A DNA stretch of 25,881 nt from positions 1 to 25,881 of the forward strand of contig CAQWMM010000029.1 of NCBI GenBank assembly GCA_948907985.1, given 5' to 3'. The translations under genes were made by a program, and so were the position numbers. Source of the stretch: an uncultured Bacillota bacterium. GTDB taxonomy: Bacteria > Bacillota > Dehalobacteriia > UBA4068 > UBA4997. Shown in pieces: positions 1 to 8,220 of the stretch (position 1 is the stretch's first letter; the number at the start of each line of letters is the position of its first letter). Under the pieces are notes generated by a model, which saw only the letters and a list, made by a program, of their open reading frames with translations, was not told the origin of the DNA and did no database searches.

Positions 1-48
1 TGGGAGAGGTGGCTTATCCAGCAAGGCTGGATAAGCCGGAGAGGGCGG
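1..48 (+). repeat. Interspersed hairpin repeat, module A (copy 1, cut by window edge)
   Basis: The segment contains a perfect 12-base inverted repeat (GGCTTATCCAGC, loop AAG, GCTGGATAAGCC at 11-37) flanked by GGGAGAGG and GGAGAGGG. The same arrangement recurs at 23127-23177, and in degenerate reverse form near 7944-7985. The window starts inside this copy, so the companion module B seen in the other two copies may lie just upstream. It appears to be a non-coding, REP-like family. Confidence 0.7.
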
Positions 49-93
49 GAAGTTGCTTTATAAAAAATTCATCAGACAAGGAGGTGAAAAATT

Positions 94-300
94 ATGCTGT
101 GGTCAATCATTCCGCAGGAGGTTGTTTTTGACGGCCTGGAAGACTGTACGCTGCTGGATTATCAGCTGGAAAACTGCCCTTGCCGTCTGCGTCGGCTGCC
201 CGGCGGCGATTTTGGTCTGGAGGCGGTTTGCAGCACCAACCCCAAACATTTCCTGCAAAGCAATTTGCAGCCCGGGCGCAGAATTTTCTTGCCTAAATAA
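94..300 (+). CDS. YlzJ-like small protein
   Basis: This 68-residue protein resembles the YlzJ-like family, a small protein of unknown function that in Bacillus subtilis lies between the ClpP-like tepA and spoIIIE. The features recognised are the N-terminal 'MLWSIIPQEVVFDG' and the later 'STNPKHFL' and 'LQPG' segments, and the gene sits directly upstream of the ftsK/spoIIIE gene as expected. An AAGGAGGTG site lies about 7 bases before the ATG at 94. No signal peptide or membrane segment is visible. The identification rests on remembered sequence style plus gene order, so it is good but not certain; no function can be given. Confidence 0.75.
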   Translation: MLWSIIPQEVVFDGLEDCTLLDYQLENCPCRLRRLPGGDFGLEAVCSTNPKHFLQSNLQPGRRIFLPK

Positions 301-378
301 AAGGATTCTTGTTATTTTTGCCGAATTAAAAAAAGTTAGGGTAGTGTTGGCAAATTACCAATTTTGAGGTATCGGAAG

Positions 379-3300
379 ATGGCAGAGGCAAAAAAAACAA
401 CGAAAACTTCTACAAAAAATACAACGAAAAAATCAACAAAGAATACGACCAAAAATACAACTAAAAAAAATACCGCCGCCAGAAAAAGCGCGGCCCAGGC
501 TGCTGAACCGACCGTCGGCCAATACCGTCTGGTTGGCGTGGGGCTGATGCTGCTGGGGCTGATGCTGGGGCTGTGGTTTCTGGTGATCTGTCTGGGCGTG
601 TTTGGCCAAGAACCAACGCCCGGGCAGGCCGCCGTCGGTATTCTGGCGGGGCTGGCCAATGTGTGTCTGGCGCTGGCCGTCGTTTATCAGGGCTATTCCC
701 TGTACAGCAGCAAACATGGCCGGTTGGGCGCCTGGCAGGTGGCCGGATTGTGTTTCTTTCTGCTGGCGTTGGTGGGGCTGCTGCACCTGCCCCGGCTGGC
801 GGGGGGGATTACGGCGGTGGCTGACGCCTGGCAGGCCGGTTTGCAGGGCTGGGGCGGCAGCGTGTGCGGTTTTCTGGTTGGCCTGCTGGTTTGTTGGCTG
901 CCTGGGCAAACTGCGCGCTACATAGTTTTGGCCGCCTTTTTGCTGCTGGGCGTGATGCTGGCGACGGATATGCAGGTTTTCAGCTTTTTGGCTAAAGGGG
1001 TTTGCTCGCTGGCCAAAAAGCCGGCCAGGCCGCGCCAGGCCGCGCCGTCCGCTGCGCCGGAACTTGATTTGGACGCGCCGCCCAAACGCCCGGCTAAGGA
1101 CGTGCCGCTGCAAGCCCCGGACGAAGCGCCGCCGGCCTGGCATACCGAGCGGTTGGAAGTTACCCTGCCGCCGGTAATTACTGAATACAGCGGCAGCCGT
1201 TTCGCCGAGGTGCCGCGGGATGAGTACAGCCGGGTTACGGTGGGCGATATGCTGGGCGAAGATTTGACTTACGGCCTGGACGACGGCAACCGTTTTGCCC
1301 CGGAGGGGCAGGGCAATTTGCATGAGGGCTTTACGACGATTATTAAAACGCCCATGCCCAAGCCGGTGATTCCCCGGCGTCGGGCCGTCAGCCTGGCGAA
1401 TGATTTTGACGACCTGGCGCTGAACGGTGCGGCGATGGCGGCGCAGTATGCCGGGGATGAGTCTGCGGGTGATTTGGCGGCCGGCGAGCCGGAATTGAGC
1501 GCCGGGGACGTGGCGGCCAAACAGCCGGACTATGCCGACGCGGCGATTACGGAGCCGGTTACTAATCAGGCGCTGACCGAAACCGTGGCCGCTTTTGACG
1601 AGGAATATTTTGTGCGGGCGGATCGCGAAGAACCGGCGGATTCGGCTTATGTGCAGGTTTTGGAGCAGGAATTGGCCGATTTGACGCCCAAAATCACCTA
1701 TGCCGAGGCAATTAACGGAGATACGGCGGAGAATACCGAAAATAATCTTGAGAATAATCTTGAGAATAATCTTGAAGATGATACCGAAGAAAATTATCCG
1801 GGTGATTATACCGAAGACCGAACTGAAGAAGTTTATCCGGCTGGGGAAGACGACGAAGACCGTATAGAAGACCATATAATAGAAGAAACTTCCGCAGGGG
1901 AGCCGCCGGAAGCGGGCGCAAAGCCGCCGGCCGCCCCGCTGCCAACCGGGGAGGGCGATCGCCCCCGCACAGAGTTAGTGCGGGTGGTGGACTATCAGCT
2001 GCCGCCGCTCTCGCTGATGAAAGGCGGCATTGTGGTTAAAAACAGCCGGATCAACCAGCGGATTATGGACGACAGCGTTCGGCTGGAGAATGTGCTGGCC
2101 AGCTTTGGGGTTAAAACCAAGGTGGTAGAGGTGGTTTGCGGCCCCTCGATTATCCGTTATGAGTTGCAGCCGGCGCCGGGGGTTAAAATCTCGCGCATTG
2201 TCAATCTGGCGGACGATATTGCTCTGGCCCTGGCGGCACGCGGCCTGCGCATCGAGGCCCCCGTGCCGGGTAAACCGGTGGTGGGTATCGAGGTGGCGAG
2301 GGAGCAGACCAGCCCGGTGTATTTTAAGGACGTTTTAAGTTCGGAAAACTTTCAAAAGGCCAAGTCCAAAATCAGTATCGGCCTGGGGTTGGATATTAAC
2401 GGCCACGCTATTGTGGGCGACCTGGCAGAAATGCCTCATCTGCTGATTGCCGGCGCGACCGGTTCCGGCAAAAGCGTTTGCATGAACACGCTGATTTGCA
2501 GCATTTTGTATAAAGCCCGCCCGGATGAAGTTAAATTTATCATGGTGGACCCCAAAAAGGTGGAGATGACAGCCTATGTTGGCCTGCCGCATCTGGGGCG
2601 GCCGGTGGTTACCGATCCTAAAAAGGCGGCGCAGGTGCTCAAGGAAGTCGTCAACGAAATGGACCGGCGCTATCTGGTGTTTGTGGACGCCGGCGTGAAG
2701 AACTTTGTAACCTATAATCAGCTGCCGGATGTGGTGAAACTGCCGCAAATTGTGGTGCTGATCGACGAGCTGGCGGATTTGATGATGGTGGCCTCCAAAG
2801 ATGTGGAAGAGTCGATTTGCCGCTTAGCCCAGCTGGCGCGGGCGGCGGGTATTCATTTGGTGATTGCCACCCAACGCCCCTCGGTGGACGTGATTACCGG
2901 GTTGATCAAGGCCAACGTGCCCTCGCGGATTGCTTTTGCGGTTTCCTCGCAGATTGATTCGCGTACCATTTTGGATATGGGCGGGGCGGAAAAGCTGCTG
3001 GGTAAGGGTGATATGCTCTATTACCCAATCGGTCAGCAAAAACCGCTGCGCGTGCAGGGCGCATTTTTGACCGAGGAGGAGATCCACGCGTTGGTGGCCT
3101 ATTGTAAGGAGCAGGCTCAGCCGGAATATCTGGAGCTGCCGGTGGAGCCGGAAAAGGCGGAAGAGCCGGCGGAAGAAGCGCCCAAAAGCCGGTTTGAGCC
3201 GCTGTTTATCGAGGCCTGCCGGCAGGTGATCAGCAGCGGCCAGGCTTCGGCCTCTTCTTTGCAGCGCCGGTTCAGCATTGGCTATAATCGGGCGGCGCGT

Positions 3301-3435
3301 CTGGTGGATACCATGCAGGAAGAGGGAATCGTCAGCGCCCCGGCGGGCAACAAGCGCACCGTGCTGATGGATATGCCCACGTTTGAATCGCTTTATGTCA
3401 ACGCGCCGGTGGCAGACGCCGGCCAGGAGGAATAA
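379..3435 (+). CDS. ftsK: DNA translocase FtsK/SpoIIIE
   Basis: This is a membrane-anchored, ATP-driven DNA pump that clears chromosome DNA through the closing septum. The order is a Lys/Thr-rich N-tail (residues 1-45), four to five membrane segments (about 49-207), a long acidic, low-complexity linker (about 210-540), then the motor with Walker A GATGSGKS (692-699), Walker B 'VVLIDELADL' (Asp796, Glu797), and a C-terminal winged-helix gamma domain (about 937-1000) that in the family reads KOPS/SRS orienting sites. At 1018 residues it is longer than B. subtilis SpoIIIE, mainly because of the linker. I chose ATG 379 because GAGG lies 9 bases before it; a TTG at 364 in the same frame is the alternative. 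FtsK (division) and SpoIIIE (sporulation) cannot be told apart here. It probably heads the rodZ-rimO-pgsA-pncC transcript. Confidence 0.95.
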   Translation: MAEAKKTTKTSTKNTTKKSTKNTTKNTTKKNTAARKSAAQAAEPTVGQYRLVGVGLMLLGLMLGLWFLVICLGVFGQEPTPGQAAVGILAGLANVCLALAVVYQGYSLYSSKHGRLGAWQVAGLCFFLLALVGLLHLPRLAGGITAVADAWQAGLQGWGGSVCGFLVGLLVCWLPGQTARYIVLAAFLLLGVMLATDMQVFSFLAKGVCSLAKKPARPRQAAPSAAPELDLDAPPKRPAKDVPLQAPDEAPPAWHTERLEVTLPPVITEYSGSRFAEVPRDEYSRVTVGDMLGEDLTYGLDDGNRFAPEGQGNLHEGFTTIIKTPMPKPVIPRRRAVSLANDFDDLALNGAAMAAQYAGDESAGDLAAGEPELSAGDVAAKQPDYADAAITEPVTNQALTETVAAFDEEYFVRADREEPADSAYVQVLEQELADLTPKITYAEAINGDTAENTENNLENNLENNLEDDTEENYPGDYTEDRTEEVYPAGEDDEDRIEDHIIEETSAGEPPEAGAKPPAAPLPTGEGDRPRTELVRVVDYQLPPLSLMKGGIVVKNSRINQRIMDDSVRLENVLASFGVKTKVVEVVCGPSIIRYELQPAPGVKISRIVNLADDIALALAARGLRIEAPVPGKPVVGIEVAREQTSPVYFKDVLSSENFQKAKSKISIGLGLDINGHAIVGDLAEMPHLLIAGATGSGKSVCMNTLICSILYKARPDEVKFIMVDPKKVEMTAYVGLPHLGRPVVTDPKKAAQVLKEVVNEMDRRYLVFVDAGVKNFVTYNQLPDVVKLPQIVVLIDELADLMMVASKDVEESICRLAQLARAAGIHLVIATQRPSVDVITGLIKANVPSRIAFAVSSQIDSRTILDMGGAEKLLGKGDMLYYPIGQQKPLRVQGAFLTEEEIHALVAYCKEQAQPEYLELPVEPEKAEEPAEEAPKSRFEPLFIEACRQVISSGQASASSLQRRFSIGYNRAARLVDTMQEEGIVSAPAGNKRTVLMDMPTFESLYVNAPVADAGQEE
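1741..1776 (+). repeat. Three 12-base tandem repeats in the ftsK linker
   Basis: The unit AATAATCTTGAG occurs three times in a row (the last copy ends GAA) and encodes Asn-Asn-Leu-Glu each time. It lies in the acidic linker of the translocase and continues into a Glu/Asp-rich stretch. In-frame 12-base units of this kind can gain or lose copies without breaking the protein. Confidence 0.9.
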
Positions 3436-3439
3436 GCTT

Positions 3440-4345
3440 ATGTTAGAGGAAAATGGCAAATTAATGCGTATAACCAGGGAAACTTTGGGGTATAGCTATG
3501 CGCAGGTGGAAGAGGCTACCAAGGTGCGCGAGCTTTATTTGCAGCTGTTGGAAAGCGGCGATTTGGCGCAGATGCCCGGCCGGATTTATGCCATTGGCTT
3601 TGCTGATACCTACGCGCGTTTTTTGGGTATGGACCCCGCGCCGATTTTGGCGGACGTTAAAGCGTACTATGACGTTAACGGACGGCAGAATAATTTTGAG
3701 GCCTATGTTTCGGGGAAAAAGGTGGTGCAGGCGATGCCAGAGGGCGCAAACTATGATCCCTCCCTGCATGAAGTACGCACCCGTGCCCAAAACCGCCTGC
3801 AAGACCAAAACTCCAAGGCGGATAGCGCCAACCAGCTGCGGGCGCAGGCGATCACTAACGGTTCGCTGGGCCATCCTATTCGCACCCGTAGCAAGCGCTT
3901 TGGCCGGCGTTTTATTTGGCTGCTGCTGGGAACCCTGCTGGTGGTGTTGCTGCTGATGCTCTATCTCCTACAGGACAATCCCAAGCTGCCGGGGATGGGT
4001 AATGCCGACGAGCCGCCGCCGTCCAATCTGGTCAGCGAGCCGCCAATCAGTCTGGTGGTGCGCGCCGAGGGCGAAGACGTTTGGCTGGGCGTAAGGCTGG
4101 ACGGTTCGGAAACCAGCGAACATCATACGATTGCCGCCGGCGCTTCGGAAGTTTTTTCGGCCAATGAGTCAATCTATATCCGCACCAACAACGCCAATCA
4201 TCTGGTTTTGGAATATAATGGCCAGACAATCAGCAACTTCAGCGGCGGTTTTGACGTTTATAATCTGGACTTTACCGTTGCCGGCTATTCCGGCTATGAC
4301 GATAATCACCGGCCGCCCAGCGAAATGTTGGGTACCGCACAGTAA
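3440..4345 (+). CDS. rodZ: RodZ-like cytoskeletal/helix-turn-helix membrane protein
   Basis: RodZ links the MreB cytoskeleton to the cell-wall elongation machinery. The 301-residue protein has a Cro/CI-like helix-turn-helix at about residues 1-65 ('LMRITRETLGYSYAQVEEATKV' region), a basic stretch (TRSKRFGRR), one membrane segment at about 158-178, and an outer C-terminal beta-rich domain of the DUF4115 type. Start ATG 3440 is preceded by AGGAGG 8 bases upstream, which overlaps the end of ftsK; a longer in-frame reading back to 3383 would overlap ftsK and is rejected. The position before rimO and pgsA matches ymfM (RodZ) of Bacillus. The name is an inference from architecture and neighbours. 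Confidence 0.85.
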   Translation: MLEENGKLMRITRETLGYSYAQVEEATKVRELYLQLLESGDLAQMPGRIYAIGFADTYARFLGMDPAPILADVKAYYDVNGRQNNFEAYVSGKKVVQAMPEGANYDPSLHEVRTRAQNRLQDQNSKADSANQLRAQAITNGSLGHPIRTRSKRFGRRFIWLLLGTLLVVLLLMLYLLQDNPKLPGMGNADEPPPSNLVSEPPISLVVRAEGEDVWLGVRLDGSETSEHHTIAAGASEVFSANESIYIRTNNANHLVLEYNGQTISNFSGGFDVYNLDFTVAGYSGYDDNHRPPSEMLGTAQ

Positions 4346-4361
4346 ACAGGGGTGATGCCAA

Positions 4362-5750
4362 ATGAGTATTAATAATTTTTCGGAACCTCTTTACATATAT
4401 TTTGATACCATGGGGTGCGCTAAAAATCTGGTGGATTCGGAATATGCTTTGGCCCGGCTGGCGGCGGCGGGCTTTGTCCGCACCGATGATCCTTTTCTGG
4501 CGCGGGTGGTGGTGGTGAACACCTGCGGTTTCATCAACGACGCCAAACAGGAATCAATCAACCGCCTGTTGGAGCTGGCCTATCTCAAGCAAGATGGCCG
4601 CTGTCTGCTGCTGGTTGCCACCGGCTGTCTGGCCCAGCGTTATCGGCGGCAGCTGCCGGAGGAAATGCCGGAGGTTGACCTTTGGCTGGGCACCGAAGAA
4701 TACGATGAACTGCCGGAGCGTCTTTGGCAGGCTTTGGAGGGCAAAATGCCGCCCAAAGAGTATAAAAAGCTGCGCAAAAATCTGCCTGCGCCGCCGTTCT
4801 GCCAGCCGCCGCGCTGTCTGTTGACCCCTCCCTACACTGCCTATCTGAAAATTGCCGAGGGGTGCAGCAACTGTTGTTCTTTTTGCGCTATTCCCAACAT
4901 TCGCGGCCCGCTGCACAGCCAGCCGCTGGCGGAGCTGTTGGCCGAGGCCAAGCGGCTGCGAGCGACCGGCGTGCAGGAGCTCTGCCTGATTGCGCAGGAT
5001 ACCACGGCCTACGGGCGGGATCTCTCCAGCCGGCTGGGCAGCCCTTCGCTGCTGCCGGAATTGCTGCGTGAACTGGATAAACTGAACTTTCCCATGCTGC
5101 GTTTGCTCTATGCTTATCCGGAGGGCATCGACGACGAATTGTTGGCTGCAATGCGCGATTGCCGCAGTTTTTGTCATTATCTGGATATTCCTTTACAGCA
5201 TATCAGCAACAGCGTATTGCACCGGATGAACCGGCTGTTGGATAAGGCGCAGATTGTTGAACTTTTGGCCAAACTGCGCGAATATCTGCCGGATTTGGTT
5301 GTGCGTACCACGTTGATGGTGGGCTTCCCGGGTGAAACCGAAGATGATTTTGCCGAACTGCTGGATTTTGCCGCTAACGCCGAACTGGACTGGGCGGGTG
5401 TGTTTCAGTACTCGCAGGAGGAGGATACGCCGGCCGCGTCCATGCCGGAGCAGGTTCCGGAGGAGGTTAAACAGCGGCGTTACAACGAACTGACGGACGT
5501 TTTGGCGGCGGCTGCGGCAGCGCGGTTGGAACGTTATCTGGGCAGCCGCCAGCGGGTTTTGCTGGAACAGCCCTCGCTGGAGCTGCCGGGCTTTTTCGAG
5601 GCGCGCTCTATGTATCAGGCGCCGGAAGTGGACGGCCTGATTTATGTGCAGAACGAAGACGGCAAGCTTGGCGAGGCGCATATTGGCAAACTGCTGGACG
5701 TAGAAATCATTGACACCTCCGGTTATGATTTAATTGCCCGGCTGGTATGA
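4362..5750 (+). CDS. rimO: Ribosomal protein S12 methylthiotransferase RimO
   Basis: RimO is a radical-SAM enzyme with two iron-sulfur clusters that adds a methylthio group to an aspartate of ribosomal protein S12. The N-terminal UPF0004 domain shows Cys19 ('DTMGCAKNLVDSE'), Cys55 ('NTCGFINDAK') and Cys89 ('TGCLAQRY'), the ligands of the auxiliary cluster. The radical-SAM motif CxxxCxxC is Cys168, Cys172 and Cys175. A TRAM-like domain follows at about 395-462. The 'KNLVDSE' and 'CGFI.DAK.ES' signatures separate RimO from the tRNA enzyme MiaB. Length, 462 residues, is usual. ATG 4362 has a CAGGGGTG ribosome site and starts 16 bases after rodZ, so the two are probably cotranscribed. Confidence 0.96.
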   Translation: MSINNFSEPLYIYFDTMGCAKNLVDSEYALARLAAAGFVRTDDPFLARVVVVNTCGFINDAKQESINRLLELAYLKQDGRCLLLVATGCLAQRYRRQLPEEMPEVDLWLGTEEYDELPERLWQALEGKMPPKEYKKLRKNLPAPPFCQPPRCLLTPPYTAYLKIAEGCSNCCSFCAIPNIRGPLHSQPLAELLAEAKRLRATGVQELCLIAQDTTAYGRDLSSRLGSPSLLPELLRELDKLNFPMLRLLYAYPEGIDDELLAAMRDCRSFCHYLDIPLQHISNSVLHRMNRLLDKAQIVELLAKLREYLPDLVVRTTLMVGFPGETEDDFAELLDFAANAELDWAGVFQYSQEEDTPAASMPEQVPEEVKQRRYNELTDVLAAAAAARLERYLGSRQRVLLEQPSLELPGFFEARSMYQAPEVDGLIYVQNEDGKLGEAHIGKLLDVEIIDTSGYDLIARLV

Positions 5751-5766
5751 AAAGGAGGGTTATAAT

Positions 5767-6345
5767 ATGAACCTTTGGCATAAAATGAATTTGCCCAACA
5801 AAATTACCATGCTGCGTTTTCTGGCTGTGCCGGTGTTTGTGCTGGTGGTATCGCTGGGGCGCGGCTGGGGCGCGGATTTGCTGGCGGGCCTGCTGTTTAT
5901 CGCCGCGGCCTGCACCGATTTTATCGACGGCTATCTGGCGCGCAGCCGCAATTTGGTAACCACCTTTGGCAAGTTTATGGACCCGCTGGTGGATAAAATC
6001 CTGGTTACGGCGGCGCTGGTGGCGCTGGTGGCCATGGAGCGCACCCCGGCCTGGGTGGTGGTGCTGATTTTGGCGCGCGAGTTTGCGATAACCGGCCTGC
6101 GCACTGTCGCTGTCAGCGAACATGTGGTGATTGCCGCCTCGCCGCTTGGCAAATTGAAAACCGCCTGCCAGATGGTGGCTATTGCCTTGCTGCTGCTCTA
6201 TACCATGCCTTTTTTTGCGCCGGCTTTTGGCGTAACCGTGTATTGGCTTGGTCAGCTGCTGATGTATGCGGCCTTGGTTTTAACGCTGCTTTCCGGTTGG
6301 GACTATATTTATAAATGCAGAAATATGCTGTTGGGAGATGTTTAA
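5767..6345 (+). CDS. pgsA: CDP-diacylglycerol--glycerol-3-phosphate 3-phosphatidyltransferase
   Basis: This enzyme makes phosphatidylglycerol phosphate, the committed step to phosphatidylglycerol, in the cytoplasmic membrane. The full CDP-alcohol phosphatidyltransferase signature is present: Asp51, Asp54, Gly55, Ala58, Arg59, Gly68, Asp72 and Asp76 ('DFIDGYLAR' then 'GKFMDPLVD'). Several hydrophobic helices span the 192 residues, the normal size. ATG 5767 is chosen because AAGGAGGG lies 7-8 bases before it; an in-frame upstream ATG at 5734 would overlap rimO. The rimO-pgsA-pncC order is common in Bacillota. Confidence 0.95.
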   Translation: MNLWHKMNLPNKITMLRFLAVPVFVLVVSLGRGWGADLLAGLLFIAAACTDFIDGYLARSRNLVTTFGKFMDPLVDKILVTAALVALVAMERTPAWVVVLILAREFAITGLRTVAVSEHVVIAASPLGKLKTACQMVAIALLLLYTMPFFAPAFGVTVYWLGQLLMYAALVLTLLSGWDYIYKCRNMLLGDV

Positions 6346-6348
6346 TTA

Positions 6349-6870
6349 ATGGATATGCAGAAATGTTTGCGCCGGCAGGCTGGCCGTCTGCTGTTGCTGC
6401 TGCGCGCCGGCGGCTGTAAAGTTGCCTTTGCCGAATCCTGTACCGGCGGTTTGCTGGCGGCCTCGCTGACGGCCTGCCCCGGCGCTTCGCAGGTGTTTGA
6501 GCAGGGTTTTATTACCTATTCGGATCAGGCCAAACAGCAGCTTTTGGGCGTGCCGGCGGATTTGCTGGCAGAATATACCGCGGTTTCCGCCCCGGTGGCG
6601 GCGGCGATGGCTAAAGGTGCGGCTGAACGCTCCGGCGCGGATTTGGCGCTGGCGGTAACGGGTTGGGCCGGCCCTGGCGGTTTTGCCGAGGATTGGCCGG
6701 TAGGCCTGGTTTATGTGGCGGCGTCCTGGCAGCAGCAAGTCAGGGTGTGGCGTTATCAGTTCCCGGGCGGCCGGCGGTTGGTGCAGGCACAAACTGCCCT
6801 TTGCGCTTTGCAGCAGGGCGTCAGGCTGCTGCAAACCACCGAACCGCTTGTTTGCGGCAATTCTCAATAG
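6349..6870 (+). CDS. pncC: CinA C-terminal family protein, nicotinamide-nucleotide amidohydrolase
   Basis: The product is a stand-alone CinA C-terminal domain, whose family deamidates nicotinamide mononucleotide to nicotinate mononucleotide in pyridine nucleotide salvage. Visible family motifs are 'AESCTGG' (Glu29-Gly34), 'GFITYSDQAKQQLLGV' and 'ALAVTGWAGPGG'; the last usually reads TG.AGP, so the core is intact. At 173 residues there is no N-terminal MoaB/cinA domain, as in PncC-type proteins. It begins 3 bases after the pgsA stop, pointing to cotranscription. In many Bacillota recA follows cinA; here a lipoprotein gene does. Confidence 0.88.
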   Translation: MDMQKCLRRQAGRLLLLLRAGGCKVAFAESCTGGLLAASLTACPGASQVFEQGFITYSDQAKQQLLGVPADLLAEYTAVSAPVAAAMAKGAAERSGADLALAVTGWAGPGGFAEDWPVGLVYVAASWQQQVRVWRYQFPGGRRLVQAQTALCALQQGVRLLQTTEPLVCGNSQ

Positions 6871-6923
6871 TTGAAAAATTTAATTAGCTGAAAACTTTCT
6901 GAAACTTTAATGAGGTGAAGATT

Positions 6924-7667
6924 TTGCCAGAAAAAGTTCAAAAAAAACTGCTGCTTTTGCCGGGTTTGCTCTTGCTTATGCTGGCGTGTTTGGCCGGCTG
7001 TCAATCTTCGGAGCAGGCCCGGCCCTCGCTTTATGACGCGCCGACTAACGTTTATGAGCATCAGCAAATTGGCGCGGTGCTGACGCTGCCGGACAGTTGG
7101 CAGATACTTTCCGAGGATGAAGACAGCGTGGTCTTTCTGGGGGAGGATGGCCGGCTTTCGCTGACGCTGACCTGGGAGCTGGGCGGTTATACTTATTTTT
7201 CCGACGAGGGTTTGTTGGATATGGCCGAGAACGTGGCCGAACAGGTTTTGCAGCAGCCGGAGATTTTGCAGCGCTTGTCCGGCAGCCTGCCGGGCAGCAA
7301 CCAGCTGGTTACGGCGCTTGGCCCCCTGCGGCAGCAGGAGCAGGGCGCGGGCGAGGTTTATGATAAGGCGGACGCCGCGCCGGCTGACGCGGTGTGCGAG
7401 GTGATGATCTTCAGCCCGCTTGCGGCCCTGCGCTATTATGTGATTACGGTGGCCGACGCGGAAACCTATGAACAGAACGCCGCGCTGTTGGGCGAGATTT
7501 ACGCCAGCTTTTATTTGAACCAAACCGAGGATGAACTTTACGCCGGGCTGCACCGGGACGCTGAAGAATCAGGCGATACCCCAAATACCGAGGATAGCGA
7601 AGATACCGAAAACGCCGAAAATAATGAACTTTCCGGAGCTGACGGAGATAACGGCGCTAACCAATAA
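6924..7667 (+). CDS. Predicted lipoprotein of unknown function
   Basis: I do not recognise the family. The N-terminus is a typical lipoprotein signal: two lysines, a leucine-rich core, and a lipobox ending LAGC with the lipid-bearing cysteine at residue 26. A folded region follows (about 35-205; 'IGAVLTLPDSWQILSEDEDSVVFL' region and two stretches of alternating strands), then an acidic tail rich in Glu, Asp, Asn and Thr, similar in composition to the ftsK linker. Start TTG 6924 is preferred because GAGG ends 8 bases before it; a GTG at 6915 overlaps that ribosome site. It is probably the last gene of the preceding transcript, since a strong terminator follows immediately. 247 residues. Confidence 0.8.
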   Translation: MPEKVQKKLLLLPGLLLLMLACLAGCQSSEQARPSLYDAPTNVYEHQQIGAVLTLPDSWQILSEDEDSVVFLGEDGRLSLTLTWELGGYTYFSDEGLLDMAENVAEQVLQQPEILQRLSGSLPGSNQLVTALGPLRQQEQGAGEVYDKADAAPADAVCEVMIFSPLAALRYYVITVADAETYEQNAALLGEIYASFYLNQTEDELYAGLHRDAEESGDTPNTEDSEDTENAENNELSGADGDNGANQ

Positions 7668-7670
7668 AAC

Positions 7671-7710
7671 AAGAACAGCTCATTGCCTTTTGCGGCAGTG
7701 AGCTGTTCTT
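7671..7710 (+). terminator. Rho-independent terminator after the lipoprotein gene
   Basis: A 17-base-pair stem (AAGAACAGCTCATTGCC against GGCAGTGAGCTGTTCTT, one G-T wobble) with a six-base loop starts three bases after the stop codon. The following TTAATTT is a modest T-tract. It separates the forward housekeeping series from the reverse tRNA gene. Confidence 0.8.
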
Positions 7711-7741
7711 AATTTAGAAGGATTTATTAATGTTTAACAAC

Positions 7742-7817
7742 TGGAGCTGGAAACGTGACTTGAACACGCGACCTGCTGATTACGAATCAGCTGCTCTACC
7801 AACTGAGCTATTCCAGC
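7742..7817 (-). tRNA. tRNA-Thr (anticodon CGT)
   Basis: On the reverse strand the 76-base gene has a 7-bp acceptor stem (GCTGGAA with TTCCAGC), the D-arm TAGCTCAGTTGGTAGAGCA, an anticodon stem GCTGA/TCAGC with the loop TTCGTAA giving anticodon CGT (reads ACG, threonine), a T-arm with GTTCAAGTC, discriminator T and an encoded CCA end. The 3' end faces the lipoprotein terminator. Confidence 0.96.
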
Positions 7818-7943
7818 ATATTTTGTAATATTGACAACCGGGCGAAGAAAGTAATGAAATGATTTTTATAAGTCTAACCCATATAGAGAACCGCCAGCTT
7901 TTTTTTATAATCTTGACAATCAAGAGTAAGATTGGTTTAAGTC

Positions 7944-8058
7944 GCCCTTTCAGTCATTCGGCTTTGCCGGAGGAAGAGCCAAGACTTATGAGCGAAAGTA
8001 CTTGGCTCCCCTTTTAAGGGGAGCTGGCTATTTGCGTTAGCAAATAGACTGAGGGGTT
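7944..8058 (-). repeat. Bipartite hairpin repeat (copy 2, reverse, partly degenerate)
   Basis: Read on the reverse strand, module B (CCCTCAGTC, CTATTTGC/GCAAATAG hairpin, then AGCTCCCC/GGGGAGCC hairpin) is followed by a degenerate module A (8-base arms around GGCAAAGCC). The same B-then-A order occurs at 23030-23177. The repeat lies in the gene-free stretch 7818-8220, whose remainder is AT-rich with small inverted repeats near 7911-7935 and no recognisable gene. Confidence 0.75.
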
Positions 8059-8149
8059 TAGTTCTGCATAAAACCACTCATTAACTATATTATTTTAGCA
8101 TATCCCGAAAAATTTTTCAATACTAAAATAAAAAAAATGCTGAAAAAAA

Positions 8150-8179
8150 TTGCAGGTAAAAGTCTGTTATTTGTAGAAT
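8150..8179 (+). promoter_or_regulatory. Candidate promoter for the ruv operon
   Basis: TTGCAG (8150-8155) and TAGAAT (8174-8179) are separated by 18 bases, 41 bases upstream of the ruvC start. An imperfect inverted repeat CTGTTA...TAACAG spans the -10 element. Both hexamers deviate from consensus, so this is a moderate call. Confidence 0.4.
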
Positions 8180-8220
8180 TTTTAACAGTTAAAATTATCT
8201 GCAAAATATGGAGTGGTCTA

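Noticed and set aside
433..1875. Long reverse open frame of 480 codons opposite ftsK
   Set aside because: It is a shadow of the forward gene; the forward frame has clear FtsK domains, whereas the reverse frame has no motifs and an Arg/Gln/His-rich composition typical of antisense frames.
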